Source: Sulfopaludibacter sp035606355 (GTDB lineage Bacteria; Acidobacteriota; Terriglobia; Bryobacterales; Bryobacteraceae). Taken from it: a DNA stretch of 64,000 bases. Where the stretch lies: NCBI GenBank assembly GCA_035606355.1, contig DATNFO010000072.1, forward strand, positions 1 to 64,000, written 5' to 3'. The translations under genes were made by a program, and so were the position numbers. Numbering within the stretch: the stretch's first letter is position 1; each line of letters begins with the position of its first letter. Under the pieces are notes generated by a model that was not told the origin of the DNA, searched no databases, and was given only the letters and a program-made list of their open reading frames with translations. This document shows, one piece after another, positions 54,601 through 63,861 of the stretch.

Positions 54601-55572
54601 CAGCAACTTCTCGCCCTGCACGCAGGCTCGTGTGCAGCCTTCCGCCACGCAGTCCTACGCTGCGCCGGGGTCGGCTTATCCGATCAATACCTTCCTGTTG
54701 AATCCGTACTCGGCGGGCAGCCTGGAAATGGTCAATGACAGCGGTTGGACGAGCTACAACGGCCTGCAGGTGAAGCTGCGCAAGCAGTACAGCAGCGGAC
54801 TGGTCTGGACGACGAACTTCACTTACGCGAAGAGCCTGGCCAACAACTGGGCCGATAGCGCCAACCAGGGTTACGACTATCTCACCCTGCGCAACCTGAA
54901 CCTGAACCGCCGTCCGTCGCAGTTCGACCAAACATTCGATTGGCAGAACTTCGGATCGTATGAACTGCCGGTTGGCCGCAACAAGAAGCTGAACCTCAGC
55001 AACCGTAAGCTCGATGCACTGTTCGGCGGCTGGGTCGCCGGCTTCATCACGGAGTTCAACACCGGCGCTCCGGTGCAGATCACCGGCGGCTCAGCCACGT
55101 TCAACAACCAGGGTTCGGGTGTGATTCTCGGACCGGGCGTCACGCTGGACCAGATCAACGATCTGTTCCACTCCAACGCCAACTACCAGAAGGCAACCAG
55201 GTGGGGAACAGCAACTCGCTCCTCGCCCGCGCCAACGCCAACGACACCACGCGTCTCGCTCTGCCTCTCAACTGGCTCGACCCGAGCGGCAAAGCGAATC
55301 CCGCGCTCATCCAGGCGAACAATGTCCCCGGTACGCTCGGACAGCTCCTCTTCATCCACGGCATGAACAACTTCACGTTCAATGCTTCGATGACGAAGAA
55401 CTTCCGGATCACCGAGCGGGTCCGGTTCGCCCTGTTCGCCGCGGCGAACAACGTGTTAAACCACCCGGCATGGGGTCTCCCGAACACCAGCGTTTCGAGC
55501 ACCGGCTTCGGAACGGTTGGAGCACCGGGCGGAAGCCGCAGCATGACGTTCCGCGGCACCATCAACTTCTAA
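51638..55572 (+). pseudogene. Oar-like TonB-dependent receptor (3), frameshifted near the C-terminus
   Basis: The gene encodes a receptor of about 1311 residues: signal peptide (LLLAVVVLAGCHAAYA), carboxypeptidase-regulatory-like domain (IVGSITGVVTDPSGATVPNAKVTL), plug and barrel. The main frame runs to codon 1188 at about 55201, then becomes Ser/Arg/Pro noise ending at 55366. The true C-terminus continues in another frame from 55201 (VGNSNSLLARANANDTTRLALPL) to SMTFRGTINF at 55572. Adding one G in the AGGTGGGG at 55199-55206 restores a single frame. Without the last 123 residues the barrel could not close. Confidence 0.88.
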
Positions 55573-55600
55573 CGGATCGTTCGATCTAAAGAAGACAGCC

Positions 55601-55643
55601 AATCGCGGCTCTTGAGGAAAGCTCAAGAGCCGCGATTGTTTTT
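55601..55643 (+). terminator. Intrinsic terminator after TonB receptor 3
   Basis: AATCGCGGCTCTTGAG (55601-55616) pairs perfectly with CTCAAGAGCCGCGATT (55622-55637) around GAAAG, followed by GTTTTTT. This is a textbook rho-independent terminator for the plus strand. Confidence 0.95.
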
Positions 55644-55722
55644 TGGGGAAGCTCTCGCGCTTGCGCGGCCGGGCGAGCTCTGTTCGCCTGCAACCGGTCA
55701 GGAGACCGGTCGCTACTGTTCA

Positions 55723-56067
55723 CTAGCCGTACACTTTGCAATGTTGGCACTTCCACTTAGAGCCGATGGGCCGGGGCGGATGGGCGATGGTGCTCGGGGG
55801 GTTGAATTGATGGTACAGCTCGCATTCCCTGGCGAAGGCCTCTTCGGGCGACCCGACGTATTGGAACTTGAAGCGTTTGTATTTGCCGGCGTGCTCTTTC
55901 AGCCGGGCATTGACGTCGGTATCGGAGCGGCCTACGTAGCTGACGTGGAACGGTCCTTCTTCGTGCGAGCGATCGAGCGCATAAACGCCCGCCGACTTCT
56001 CCCCTACGCGCTCCTGAATTTCCTCTGGCGTTAGTGAGAAGGGGCCCAACAAGCCGGTTTCTGCCAT
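55723..56067 (-). CDS. Small stand-alone GIY-YIG-like protein
   Basis: The 114-residue product has the GIY-YIG pattern in degenerate form: AGVYALDRS (about 26-34), then SYVGRSDTDVNARLKEH with the conserved Arg, and AFARECELYHQF with the Glu that usually binds metal. C-terminal Cys residues (KCQHCK) could bind zinc. It may be a nuclease or a nucleic-acid-binding relative. It lies 25 bases downstream of the ROK regulator gene, with no obvious functional link. Confidence 0.65.
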   Translation of the reverse strand: MAETGLLGPFSLTPEEIQERVGEKSAGVYALDRSHEEGPFHVSYVGRSDTDVNARLKEHAGKYKRFKFQYVGSPEEAFARECELYHQFNPPSTIAHPPRPIGSKWKCQHCKVYG

Positions 56068-56092
56068 ATTCGTGAACTCCGTCGTATCTTCC

Positions 56093-57304
56093 CTACTGTG
56101 CGACCTCGCCCAGCATTCCGAAATCCTTTTGCAGTACCAGAGCGACTGTGCCGCGGAGGCGCGCCATGCCGTCTTCGTAGGCGGGGATCAGGAGCGGCAT
56201 ACAGCCTCCCGGCAGCACCTGCGCCTGGACTTCGGCTTCAATGATGGGGCCGAAACGATGCCAGGAACGGGTGAGGTCGCCCACCACGATGATGCGTTCC
56301 GGAGCGAGTCCGGCAACTACCATCCGCATGCCGCGGCCGAGATAGTGCGCCATGCTTTCGATTGCTTTGGCGGCGCGTTCGTCATTTTGCTCGGCGCGGC
56401 TGAGCAGATCCAGGAACGAGAATCCCGGCTCCTGCGGGCGGCCTTCCTGATAATCGCGCAGCGCCGCCCGATGAGACGCGAACACTTCCCAACAGCCGCG
56501 GCCGCCGCAGCCGCACCGCGGACCTTGCGGGTCCAGCGCAACGTGGCCGAATTCTCCGGCCATGCCGTTGAGGCCTCGCACCAGGCGACCGTTAGCCCAC
56601 ACACCGGTACCGATGCCTTCGGAAATCGTCACCACGACGAAGTTGCGGCACTCTTCCATGTGATCGAACCATACGGCTGCGAGCACACAGGCATTCGCTG
56701 CGTTTTCCACGGCGACGTCCAAACCGGTGGCTTTTTCGATGGGCCCGCGAATGTCGATATCGGGCCAGTGCAGGTTCGGGGCAAAGACCAGCCGGTCCGT
56801 CTTGTGATCGTACCGGCCCGGCAGGCTGATTCCGACGCCTTCCACCTTGCTTTTGGAATTCGATTCGATGAGCCGCTGGATGGAGCGGGTGATGGCCTGC
56901 AGCGTGGTCTTCGGCTCGGGCGACGTGGCGAGTGTTTCCTGCGATAAGAATCGGCCGGTAGCATTAGCGAGCGCCACGGTGCACTGAACGGGACGAATAT
57001 CGACGGCGATGATGACGCGTTCTTCGTTGAGGCGGAGGAAAGTGGGGCGGCGGCCGCGGGGCAGCCGGCCTGTGGGGCCTTCGAGCACCCATCGCTCGGC
57101 GATCAACTGCTCAACGATCAGGGAAACGGTGCTACGCTGAAGTCCCGAGACGCGAGCCAAGTCCGCTCGCGAGATCAGATGCCGGGTGCGTATCAGGTTC
57201 AATATCAATCGACTATTGATATCGCGGACAACCTCGCTCGATACACCCTGGGTTCGTTTTCGTTCAGATGTCGGACTTTGGTCTGCCATTCGGCGGCTAA
57301 CCAT
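56093..57304 (-). CDS. ROK family transcriptional regulator (XylR/NagC-like)
   Basis: The 403-residue protein has an N-terminal winged helix-turn-helix (HLISRADLARVSGLQRSTVSLIVEQLI) and a ROK sugar-kinase-like domain. The ROK zinc site is present: GEFGHVALDPQG followed by CGCGGRGCWEVFAS. Such repressors release DNA on binding a sugar. It is divergent from a GH3 gene, and a XylR-like palindrome lies between them (57345-57369), so it probably represses that gene. ATG 57304 or 57289 could be the start. Confidence 0.92.
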   Translation of the reverse strand: MVSRRMADQSPTSERKRTQGVSSEVVRDINSRLILNLIRTRHLISRADLARVSGLQRSTVSLIVEQLIAERWVLEGPTGRLPRGRRPTFLRLNEERVIIAVDIRPVQCTVALANATGRFLSQETLATSPEPKTTLQAITRSIQRLIESNSKSKVEGVGISLPGRYDHKTDRLVFAPNLHWPDIDIRGPIEKATGLDVAVENAANACVLAAVWFDHMEECRNFVVVTISEGIGTGVWANGRLVRGLNGMAGEFGHVALDPQGPRCGCGGRGCWEVFASHRAALRDYQEGRPQEPGFSFLDLLSRAEQNDERAAKAIESMAHYLGRGMRMVVAGLAPERIIVVGDLTRSWHRFGPIIEAEVQAQVLPGGCMPLLIPAYEDGMARLRGTVALVLQKDFGMLGEVAQ

Positions 57305-57344
57305 ACTGTACTAGTTTTCTGGCAGGCTCGTGTGTACTGCGGAT

Positions 57345-57369
57345 AATTTGTTTCATGATAAAACTAATT
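57345..57369. promoter_or_regulatory. Candidate ROK/XylR operator
   Basis: AATTTGTTT (57345-57353) and AAACTAATT (57361-57369) form an inverted repeat with seven central bases and one mismatch; T and A extend it by one pair on each side. The half-site matches the known XylR-type (AGTTTGTTT / AAACAAACT) style. It lies between the ROK gene and the GH3 gene and covers an ATG at 57355. Confidence 0.6.
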
Positions 57370-57372
57370 ACT

Positions 57373-59907
57373 ATGCGCAAATGGAGCACCTGTTTTTTCT
57401 GTGTGTGCGCCGCGGTGGCCGGGCTGCATGCCCAATCCGCCGGCGAGGCCTACAAGAACCCTGACCTGGCTGCCGACCGCCGCGCCGCCGACCTGGTCTC
57501 GCGCATGACGCTGGAAGAGAAGGTATTGCAGATGCAAAACTCCGCGCCGGCAATTCCGAGGCTCGGGGTCCCCGCCTACGATTGGTGGAACGAAGCGCTG
57601 CACGGAGTCGCGCGCGCGGGCGAGGCCACCGTGTTTCCGCAGGCCATCGGACTGGCAGCTACGTGGGACACGGATCTGATGCACCGCATCGCGGATGCTA
57701 TCTCGACAGAGGCCCGCGCGAAGTACAACAAGGCGATTGCGGAGGATAACCACGCGCGTTATTTCGGGCTGACCTTTTGGTCCCCGAACATCAATATTTT
57801 TCGCGATCCGCGATGGGGCCGGGGGCAGGAGACTTACGGCGAAGATCCATTTCTGACGGGGCGGCTGGCGGTCGCGTTCATCAAAGGAATGCAGGGCGAC
57901 GATCCGCATTATTACAAAGTGATTGCGACGGCGAAGCATTACGCGGTGCACAGCGGCCCGGAGCCCTCGCGCCATGAGTTCGATGTGAAGCCGAGCGAGC
58001 GGGATTTGAACGATACATATTTGCCGGCGTTTCGCGCGGCCATCATGGAGGGCAAGGCGGATTCCGTGATGTGCGCGTACAACGCGGTGGATGGCGTGCC
58101 GGCGTGCGCTAATACGGACCTGCTGGTGAAGCATCTGCGCGGCGACTGGAATTTCCAGGGATACGTGGTGAGCGACTGCGGCGCGATCAACGATATTTTC
58201 CGCGGACATAAGTACAAGGCGACGGCGGCAGAAGCATCGGCGGTCGCGGTGAAAGCGGGAACTGATCTGACGTGCGGCAATGAGTACCGGTCGCTGGTGG
58301 ACGCTGTGAAGAACGGGCTGATCGACGAAGGGGCAATCAACCGGTCGCTGGAGCGGCTGTTCAAAGCGCGATTCCAACTCGGGATGTTCGATCCTCCGGA
58401 ACGCGTTCCGTTCTCGAAGATTCCGTACTCGGTGAACGATTCGGACGAGCATCGGAAACTGGCGCTGGAGGCGGCGCGGAAATCGATCGTGCTTTTGAAG
58501 AACGAGAAAAACGCTCTGCCGCTCAGCGCTGCGGCGAATAAGATCGCGGTGATTGGGCCGCCGGCGGACGATCCCGTCGCACTGATGGGCAACTACAACG
58601 GCTTTTCGAAGAAGCAGGTGACCCCTCTCGAAGGGATGCAGCGGCAATTCGCGGGCAAGGTGTCGTATGCGCTCGGCGCTACGTACACGGCGCAATCGGC
58701 GTCGTTGATTCCGTCGCAGGCATTCACGCAGCCGAACGGAGGCGGGCCGGGATTGCTCGCCGAGTACTTCGACAACGATACGCTGCAAGGCTCGCCGAAA
58801 GTGTCGCATGTGGAATCGCGGCCCCTGCTGCAGGGCGGCATGGTGAGCGCCGATGTCGCGGCTGCATTTCCGAAGGGCGGCTACTCGGTGCGATGGAGCG
58901 GCGAATTGCATCCGCCGGTGACGGGCGATTATGCGCTTTCCGCCGGGGCGGCGTTCGGGCGTCCGGCGACGCGCTTATTCATCGACGATAAAGAGGTCAC
59001 GGCCGGTGCGCCCGGCGGTCAGATGCACGCGCACTTCGAAGCGGGGCACAGCTATGCGTTTCGGGCGGAATACCGTGCACAGCGCATGGGCGCCAACGTT
59101 CAGGTTTCCTGGATTCCACCGGCTGAGCCGCTACTTGCGGAAGCCTTGGAGGTCGCCAGGAATGCCGATGTGGTGGTGGCGTTCGCGGGACTGAATCCGA
59201 ATCTTGAAGGCGAAGAGATGCGGGTGTCGATTCCCGGGTTCGCGGGCGGCGACCGCACGGATCTGAAACTGCCTGAGACTCAGGAAAAATTACTGGAGGC
59301 GGCGATCGGTACCGGCAAGCCGGTGATTGTGGTGCTGACGAGCGGCAGCGCTGTTGCGGTGAACGATGCCGCCGCGCACGCCGCCGCCGTGCTGCAGCTT
59401 TGGTATGGCGGCGAGGAGGCGGGCACGGCAATCGCGGAAACGCTGGCCGGAGTGAATAATCCATCGGGGCGTCTGCCCCTGACCTTCTATCGCGGCGTGG
59501 AGCAACTGCCTCCGTTCGACGATTACTCGATGAACGGGCGCACGTACCGCTACTTCAAAGGCGATGCGTTGTACGATTTCGGTTTCGGACTGAGCTACTC
59601 GCAATTCGAGTACTCGCGGCCGAAGGCACAGCGCAGCGCCGGCGGGGGGAAGGTGACGGTCAGGGTCAGCAATAAATCGAATCGCGATGGCGATGAGGTG
59701 GCCGAGCTTTATATTGAGGGTGATGGTGCAGCGAATTCCGCAATCCGGCAATTGCGCGGATTCCAGCGGGTGCATTTGAAGGCGGGGGAGGCGCGGGAGA
59801 TCGAATTCACGTTGAAGGCCGAGGATCTGCCCAAAGGCAAGGTGAAGATCAGCGTCGGAGGCGGGCAGCCGGTGGGCAGTGTGCCGCACGTGGAAACGAC
59901 GATTTAA
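57373..59907 (+). CDS. GH3 glycosidase with PA14 insert (beta-xylosidase/beta-glucosidase type)
   Basis: The secreted 844-residue enzyme has a signal peptide ending GLHA and a GH3 N-terminal barrel with PRWGRGQETYGEDPFLTGRL and the nucleophile Asp in YVVSDCGAI. The C-terminal GH3 sandwich is interrupted by a PA14 domain (GLLAEYFDNDTLQG to about 600), and a fibronectin III-like domain closes the protein. The sequence resembles plant-type beta-xylosidase/glucosidase GH3. The in-frame ATG at 57355 lies inside the putative operator, so ATG 57373, which gives a standard signal peptide, is preferred. Confidence 0.9.
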   Translation: MRKWSTCFFCVCAAVAGLHAQSAGEAYKNPDLAADRRAADLVSRMTLEEKVLQMQNSAPAIPRLGVPAYDWWNEALHGVARAGEATVFPQAIGLAATWDTDLMHRIADAISTEARAKYNKAIAEDNHARYFGLTFWSPNINIFRDPRWGRGQETYGEDPFLTGRLAVAFIKGMQGDDPHYYKVIATAKHYAVHSGPEPSRHEFDVKPSERDLNDTYLPAFRAAIMEGKADSVMCAYNAVDGVPACANTDLLVKHLRGDWNFQGYVVSDCGAINDIFRGHKYKATAAEASAVAVKAGTDLTCGNEYRSLVDAVKNGLIDEGAINRSLERLFKARFQLGMFDPPERVPFSKIPYSVNDSDEHRKLALEAARKSIVLLKNEKNALPLSAAANKIAVIGPPADDPVALMGNYNGFSKKQVTPLEGMQRQFAGKVSYALGATYTAQSASLIPSQAFTQPNGGGPGLLAEYFDNDTLQGSPKVSHVESRPLLQGGMVSADVAAAFPKGGYSVRWSGELHPPVTGDYALSAGAAFGRPATRLFIDDKEVTAGAPGGQMHAHFEAGHSYAFRAEYRAQRMGANVQVSWIPPAEPLLAEALEVARNADVVVAFAGLNPNLEGEEMRVSIPGFAGGDRTDLKLPETQEKLLEAAIGTGKPVIVVLTSGSAVAVNDAAAHAAAVLQLWYGGEEAGTAIAETLAGVNNPSGRLPLTFYRGVEQLPPFDDYSMNGRTYRYFKGDALYDFGFGLSYSQFEYSRPKAQRSAGGGKVTVRVSNKSNRDGDEVAELYIEGDGAANSAIRQLRGFQRVHLKAGEAREIEFTLKAEDLPKGKVKISVGGGQPVGSVPHVETTI

Positions 59908-60039
59908 GGGGACGAAGATAATTGGCCGCCGATAAACGCCGATGAACGCCGATAACACAAAAGGCGGTTTGCGTTTTATCGGCGCTCATCGGATTGCGCC
60001 TCTGTCTCACGGTTGAAAAAATCCGGCTGTCGTTCTCGC

Positions 60040-60155
60040 GGCGCTCCATTCGCCTTCGATACACCTTTTACCGCTTCCTCACGGTCGCGGCTCCATTAGC
60101 AGCATCAAGCACTGACGGAGCCGTGACCGTAAGGGAGCGGTAAAAGGTGCCGGCT
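60040..60155. repeat. Third copy of the palindromic repeat element
   Basis: A left-arm unit (CTCCATTCGCCTTCGATACACCTTTTACCGCT), inner arms and the right arm AGCGGTAAAAGGTG (60136-60149) repeat the element at 39253-39340 with the same outer arms and spacing. It lies in the 325-base gap between two converging genes. In that gap, 59910-59975 and 60190-60220 also contain GGCCGCCGATaA-type repeats (GATAATTGGCCGCCGAT and its complement ATCGGCGGCCAAT), forming outer flanks. Confidence 0.85.
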
Positions 60156-60231
60156 ATTCGAGTGGGCGGATTGCCGTGTTCGAGAAGAGAATGATTTGGC
60201 GTTCATCGGCGGCCAATAATGTTTCGCTCTC

Positions 60232-62748
60232 TTATTTGACGGACACGGCTTTCACTAACTCGATGTAGTCCAATGCCGCGGGTTCTCCGTTGTTCGGCGT
60301 TCCTTCGATTCGGATCTCATCTCCCGGGCGGAGTGCGATTCCGGAGATTTCGCGGCGGGTGGAGGATGTGGAATCCGGCCGGAAGGTGCGGGGCAATTCC
60401 AGGTCCGCGGCCCATTCGTCCAGCGGTTGCTTGTTGAGAAAGACCCGGTAGTGCGAGACTCCGTTGTTCTGGTCGAAGTACTCTACGCGTAGGTTGTACC
60501 AGCCGGGCTCGCCTGAGAATTTGGTAACTGCGGAGCATGCGGCGCCGTTCGGGCAGCCGACCGCTTTGCCGCCGGAAGCATCTTCGTACGGCGTGACATC
60601 GCGGACGGTGTAGCCCTGGAGTGTCATGGCTTCGGCCTCTGTCCGTCCCGGATAGTTGCCGACGCGGCCCTTGGCGTCGGGAATGTGGCTGGCGCGCTCG
60701 AACCATGTATTGACGGCGTCGCGCCAGACTTCCGCCTGCCCGGCCTGATATTGAAGCTGTGCCAGCACCTGGTTGTAGCGCTGCTCGTCGACGAGACCGC
60801 GCAGCGTTTTCCATTGATTGACGTATTGCTCCACCTCCGCCGCGCCCGCGTAATGCGAATCGTAGATGTACTGGATGACGGTTTTGCCGGAACGGAGATG
60901 ATACGTGTACGGAACGTGATGGAGGAAGAGCAGTAGATCGTCGGGGCAGGTCTCGAGCGATTCATACACGTGAGCGACGGCCGGCCTGTATTGCTGGATG
61001 TAGCCGGTGCCCGCGGACGTGCGGTCCATGCCGACGCCTTTGTCATCGGCGCGATGCCACTGCCCCCAGCCGTTGCGCTCGGAGGCTTCGACGTTCACGC
61101 CGAAGTGATTGCCGGTGATGTCGGTGAGGGTCTGCAGGCCGAGCGGTCCGGTGTACTGCTCGTACGTGTGCCAGGAGGTGAGCTGAATGGAGTCGATCGT
61201 CTCATTCACCTTGAGGTCGGGGCCAAAGGTCTGGCGCGTCCATTCGTCGACGATCTGGCGAGCGCTGAGGTCGGGATCCCACGCGAGGCGGCCATAGCCG
61301 TACAGGTTCGCTTGCGACAGTTGATTGCCGGACCAGCTCTCGCTGAGCCCGATATTCGCGACTCCGACGAAGCCGCCGAGCGGGCGGTGGAACGTCTTGC
61401 CGGCGACGAGCGCCTTGACCGGCGTGGCGGCGCCGGCGCTCGCGTGCATGTCGAAATCCAGCGTCGCTTTCCACATGGGCACCAGGAAGACGTCGTGCCG
61501 CGATTGGCCGAAATATTCCTGTGTGACTTGCAGCTCGATCGCCTGATTGGTTTTCTCCAGCGCGCCGAAGAGCGGGGATGCGGGCTCGCGCACCTGGAAA
61601 TCGATGGGGCCATGTTTGATCTGGATGACGACATTGTCGTCGAATTTGCCATCGAGCGGCTGGAAGTTGTCGTAGGACGCGCGGGCGCGGTCGTTCTTCA
61701 GGTTACGCCAGTCCATGTGGTGGTCGTAGACGAAGCCGCGGTAGAGCAGAATGCCGCCGTGCGGCTTGAGCGCGCGCGCCACTACATTGGCGGCATCGGC
61801 GTGCGAACGGCCGTATGTGGAAGGGCCTACGCGACCCTCCGAATCGGCTTTTAGAACTACGCCGCCGAGATCGGGCACGGCCGCGTAGAGCGCGTCGAAG
61901 GTGGACTTCCACCAGGCGGCGACCTTCTCATCGAGCGGATCGAATGTGTCGAGCCCACCGACGGATTTCGGGCTGCCGAAATCGATGGCAATCACGGTGC
62001 GTACGCCCCACGGACGGAATGCGGCGGCGATGCGCGCGATCTGCGGAATCATTTCCGGGGATAGGATTTTCGGGTTGGCGTTGACGTTGTTGATGGAGCA
62101 GCCATTGATTCCGAGCGACGCCAGCAGGCGTCCGTAATCGCTCACGCGCGAGAGATCTTCGCGGACCTTCTGGTTTTCCCAGAAAATGGACCGGCCGCCG
62201 TAGCCGCGTTCGATGCTGCCGTCGAGATTGTCCCACTGATTGACCCAGCGCAGCGGCGCGTACGGCGAGCTCTTTTCATCGAGCGCGGCGATGGATTGCG
62301 GCTGCGCGAGTTTCCGCAAGAAGGCGGCGGAGCCGTAAAGCAGACCACGCGAGTCCGGGGCCGCGATGACGATGTAGTGCGCGTTTCCGGAGAGCACGGT
62401 CTTCAGCAGATAGCCTTCCGGCGCCACGTCAGCGCGCACGTGGAAGGGCGCGGCGGCTTTCGCAAGCTGGTCAAAGGTGCCGATCACGATGGCGCCTTCG
62501 CGCGGAATGACGGAGTCCTCCCGCAGGGTGCGCCCCAGCATTCCGTGAATGCCGCGGATCAGTTCGGCGCGCGCACTGGTCGCCACCGGCGAATCGTCGA
62601 GCAGCACAACGGCGGCGGGCACTTCGACGCGCGCGCGATCCAGCGGGACGCCTTGCAACGCCGCGTATCTGAGCCACGCATCGTAGCCGGTTTCGCCGTG
62701 CAGGGCGCCGCAGCATATGCCGAGCAGGATCAGAGGAAGTTTCGACAT
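60232..62748 (-). CDS. aguA: GH67 alpha-glucuronidase, secreted
   Basis: The 838-residue protein has a signal peptide (MSKLPLILLGICCGALHG) and the whole GH67 fold: LRWVNQWDNLDGSIERGYGG, a barrel, LKADSEGRVGPSTYGRSHADAANV with the family acid Glu, DGKFDDNVVIQIKHGPIDFQ and QEYFGQ with the probable bases. It removes 4-O-methylglucuronic acid from xylo-oligosaccharides. A C-terminal extension of about 130 residues (YNLRVEYFDQNNGVSHYRVFLNKQ) resembles a carbohydrate-binding sandwich. AAGGAG overlapping the stop of the SDR gene serves as its ribosome site. Confidence 0.93.
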   Translation of the reverse strand: MSKLPLILLGICCGALHGETGYDAWLRYAALQGVPLDRARVEVPAAVVLLDDSPVATSARAELIRGIHGMLGRTLREDSVIPREGAIVIGTFDQLAKAAAPFHVRADVAPEGYLLKTVLSGNAHYIVIAAPDSRGLLYGSAAFLRKLAQPQSIAALDEKSSPYAPLRWVNQWDNLDGSIERGYGGRSIFWENQKVREDLSRVSDYGRLLASLGINGCSINNVNANPKILSPEMIPQIARIAAAFRPWGVRTVIAIDFGSPKSVGGLDTFDPLDEKVAAWWKSTFDALYAAVPDLGGVVLKADSEGRVGPSTYGRSHADAANVVARALKPHGGILLYRGFVYDHHMDWRNLKNDRARASYDNFQPLDGKFDDNVVIQIKHGPIDFQVREPASPLFGALEKTNQAIELQVTQEYFGQSRHDVFLVPMWKATLDFDMHASAGAATPVKALVAGKTFHRPLGGFVGVANIGLSESWSGNQLSQANLYGYGRLAWDPDLSARQIVDEWTRQTFGPDLKVNETIDSIQLTSWHTYEQYTGPLGLQTLTDITGNHFGVNVEASERNGWGQWHRADDKGVGMDRTSAGTGYIQQYRPAVAHVYESLETCPDDLLLFLHHVPYTYHLRSGKTVIQYIYDSHYAGAAEVEQYVNQWKTLRGLVDEQRYNQVLAQLQYQAGQAEVWRDAVNTWFERASHIPDAKGRVGNYPGRTEAEAMTLQGYTVRDVTPYEDASGGKAVGCPNGAACSAVTKFSGEPGWYNLRVEYFDQNNGVSHYRVFLNKQPLDEWAADLELPRTFRPDSTSSTRREISGIALRPGDEIRIEGTPNNGEPAALDYIELVKAVSVK

Positions 62749-62762
62749 GGGACGGGTTCTCC

Positions 62763-63536
62763 TTAAGAATTGACTCCGGAAGCCAGATAGCCTCCATCAA
62801 CTGCGATGCACTGGCCGGTGAGGAAGCTGGCCGCATCGGACGCGAGCATAACTGCAATTCCGACCAGTTCTTCCGGCCTTCCGAAACGGCGCATGGGAGT
62901 GCGCATCAGGATCTCCTGGCCGCGCGCCGTGTTCATTACCAGGTGACCGTTGAGCTCGGTGGGGAAGACGCCGGGCGCGATCGCATTGACCGAGATTCCC
63001 TCTTCCGCCCACTCGCACGCGAGACTGCGGGTGAGCGAAAGGGTTGCTGTTTTCGCGGCGCAGTATGCCGCCACCTGATGAAACGAGAGAAACGAGCCGA
63101 GCGACGCAATGTTGATGATGCGGCCATGCCCGCTCGCGGCGAGCGCGTCGTGGAAGGCCTGGCATGCGCGCAGCACGCCGGTGAGGTTCGTATCCAGCAG
63201 GCCGGACCACTTTTCGTCGGTGACGTTGAGGGTCGGCTCCTTGAAGGTATATCCCGCGGCGTTGATCAGGATATCGACGCCGCCCAGCCCGGCGACGACT
63301 GCGCTACACAGCTCGTCTAACGATTTGCGGTCGCGCGCATCGGACGTTTTGCGAAGCGTCCGCCGCCCGGCGGCTTCGATTTCCGCGGCAGTTTCGGATA
63401 GCTCGGCGATGCGTCTTCCGGAGGGCACCACGTGGGCGCCATGCCCGGCGAGCCCGAGAGCCAGCGCGCGGCCGAGTCCCGTGGTTCCACCAATGACCAC
63501 GGCGACGCGGTCGCGAATGCAGAGGCTGTCACTCAT
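62763..63536 (-). CDS. SDR family oxidoreductase (KduD/gluconate dehydrogenase-like)
   Basis: The 257-residue protein is a classical SDR: GGTTGLGRA, NAAG, Ser in NIASLGSFLSFH, YCAAK and the INVNAIAPG loop (here VSVNAIAPGVF). The nearest styles are gluconate 5-dehydrogenase and KduD. Between an alpha-glucuronidase and a small unknown protein, it may act on a uronic or aldonic acid, but this is inference. It overlaps the upstream small gene by eight bases. Confidence 0.88.
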   Translation of the reverse strand: MSDSLCIRDRVAVVIGGTTGLGRALALGLAGHGAHVVPSGRRIAELSETAAEIEAAGRRTLRKTSDARDRKSLDELCSAVVAGLGGVDILINAAGYTFKEPTLNVTDEKWSGLLDTNLTGVLRACQAFHDALAASGHGRIINIASLGSFLSFHQVAAYCAAKTATLSLTRSLACEWAEEGISVNAIAPGVFPTELNGHLVMNTARGQEILMRTPMRRFGRPEELVGIAVMLASDAASFLTGQCIAVDGGYLASGVNS

Positions 63537-63861
63537 AGCTGAGATAAACTGCGCCGGCTTCGACGGCGATTTCCACGCCGGCCGCCTGGGCTGCTTCGCG
63601 CAGGGCGGCGTCGAGCATGGCGACGGGGTCAGGCCCGAATTGCAGGCGGCGCATGAGTCCTTCGCCTTTGCGCGTTCCAGCCGCGAAGACCACCTTGAGG
63701 CCGCGGCGCTTGCAGCGCACGGCGGTGCCGTCTTCCAGCTTGGTGTTCATCGGCTTGAGGAACGCGTCCACGTAATGTACGCCGATTCCCGATTTATCCG
63801 CCGTGAACTCAGGCAGCTTTTGGCCGATGGCCGGATCGATGTCGCAGAGCTTGGTTTTCAT
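63529..63861 (-). CDS. Small unknown protein between methyltransferase and SDR
   Basis: The 110-residue product (MKTKLCDIDPAIGQKLPEFTADKSGIGVHYVDAFLKPMN...) has a beta-rich, mildly basic middle (TAVRCKRRGLKVVFAAGTRKGEG) and a helical C-terminus (DPVAMLDAALREAAQAAG). I do not recognise it. It is locked by overlaps to both neighbours: ATGA with the methyltransferase and eight bases with the SDR. Confidence 0.7.
   Translation of the reverse strand: MKTKLCDIDPAIGQKLPEFTADKSGIGVHYVDAFLKPMNTKLEDGTAVRCKRRGLKVVFAAGTRKGEGLMRRLQFGPDPVAMLDAALREAAQAAGVEIAVEAGAVYLSYE

Noticed and set aside
51737..54931. A 1064-codon open frame on the minus strand opposite TonB receptor 3
   Set aside because: Same reason: a low-complexity shadow of a well-supported gene with a promoter and terminator on the plus strand.
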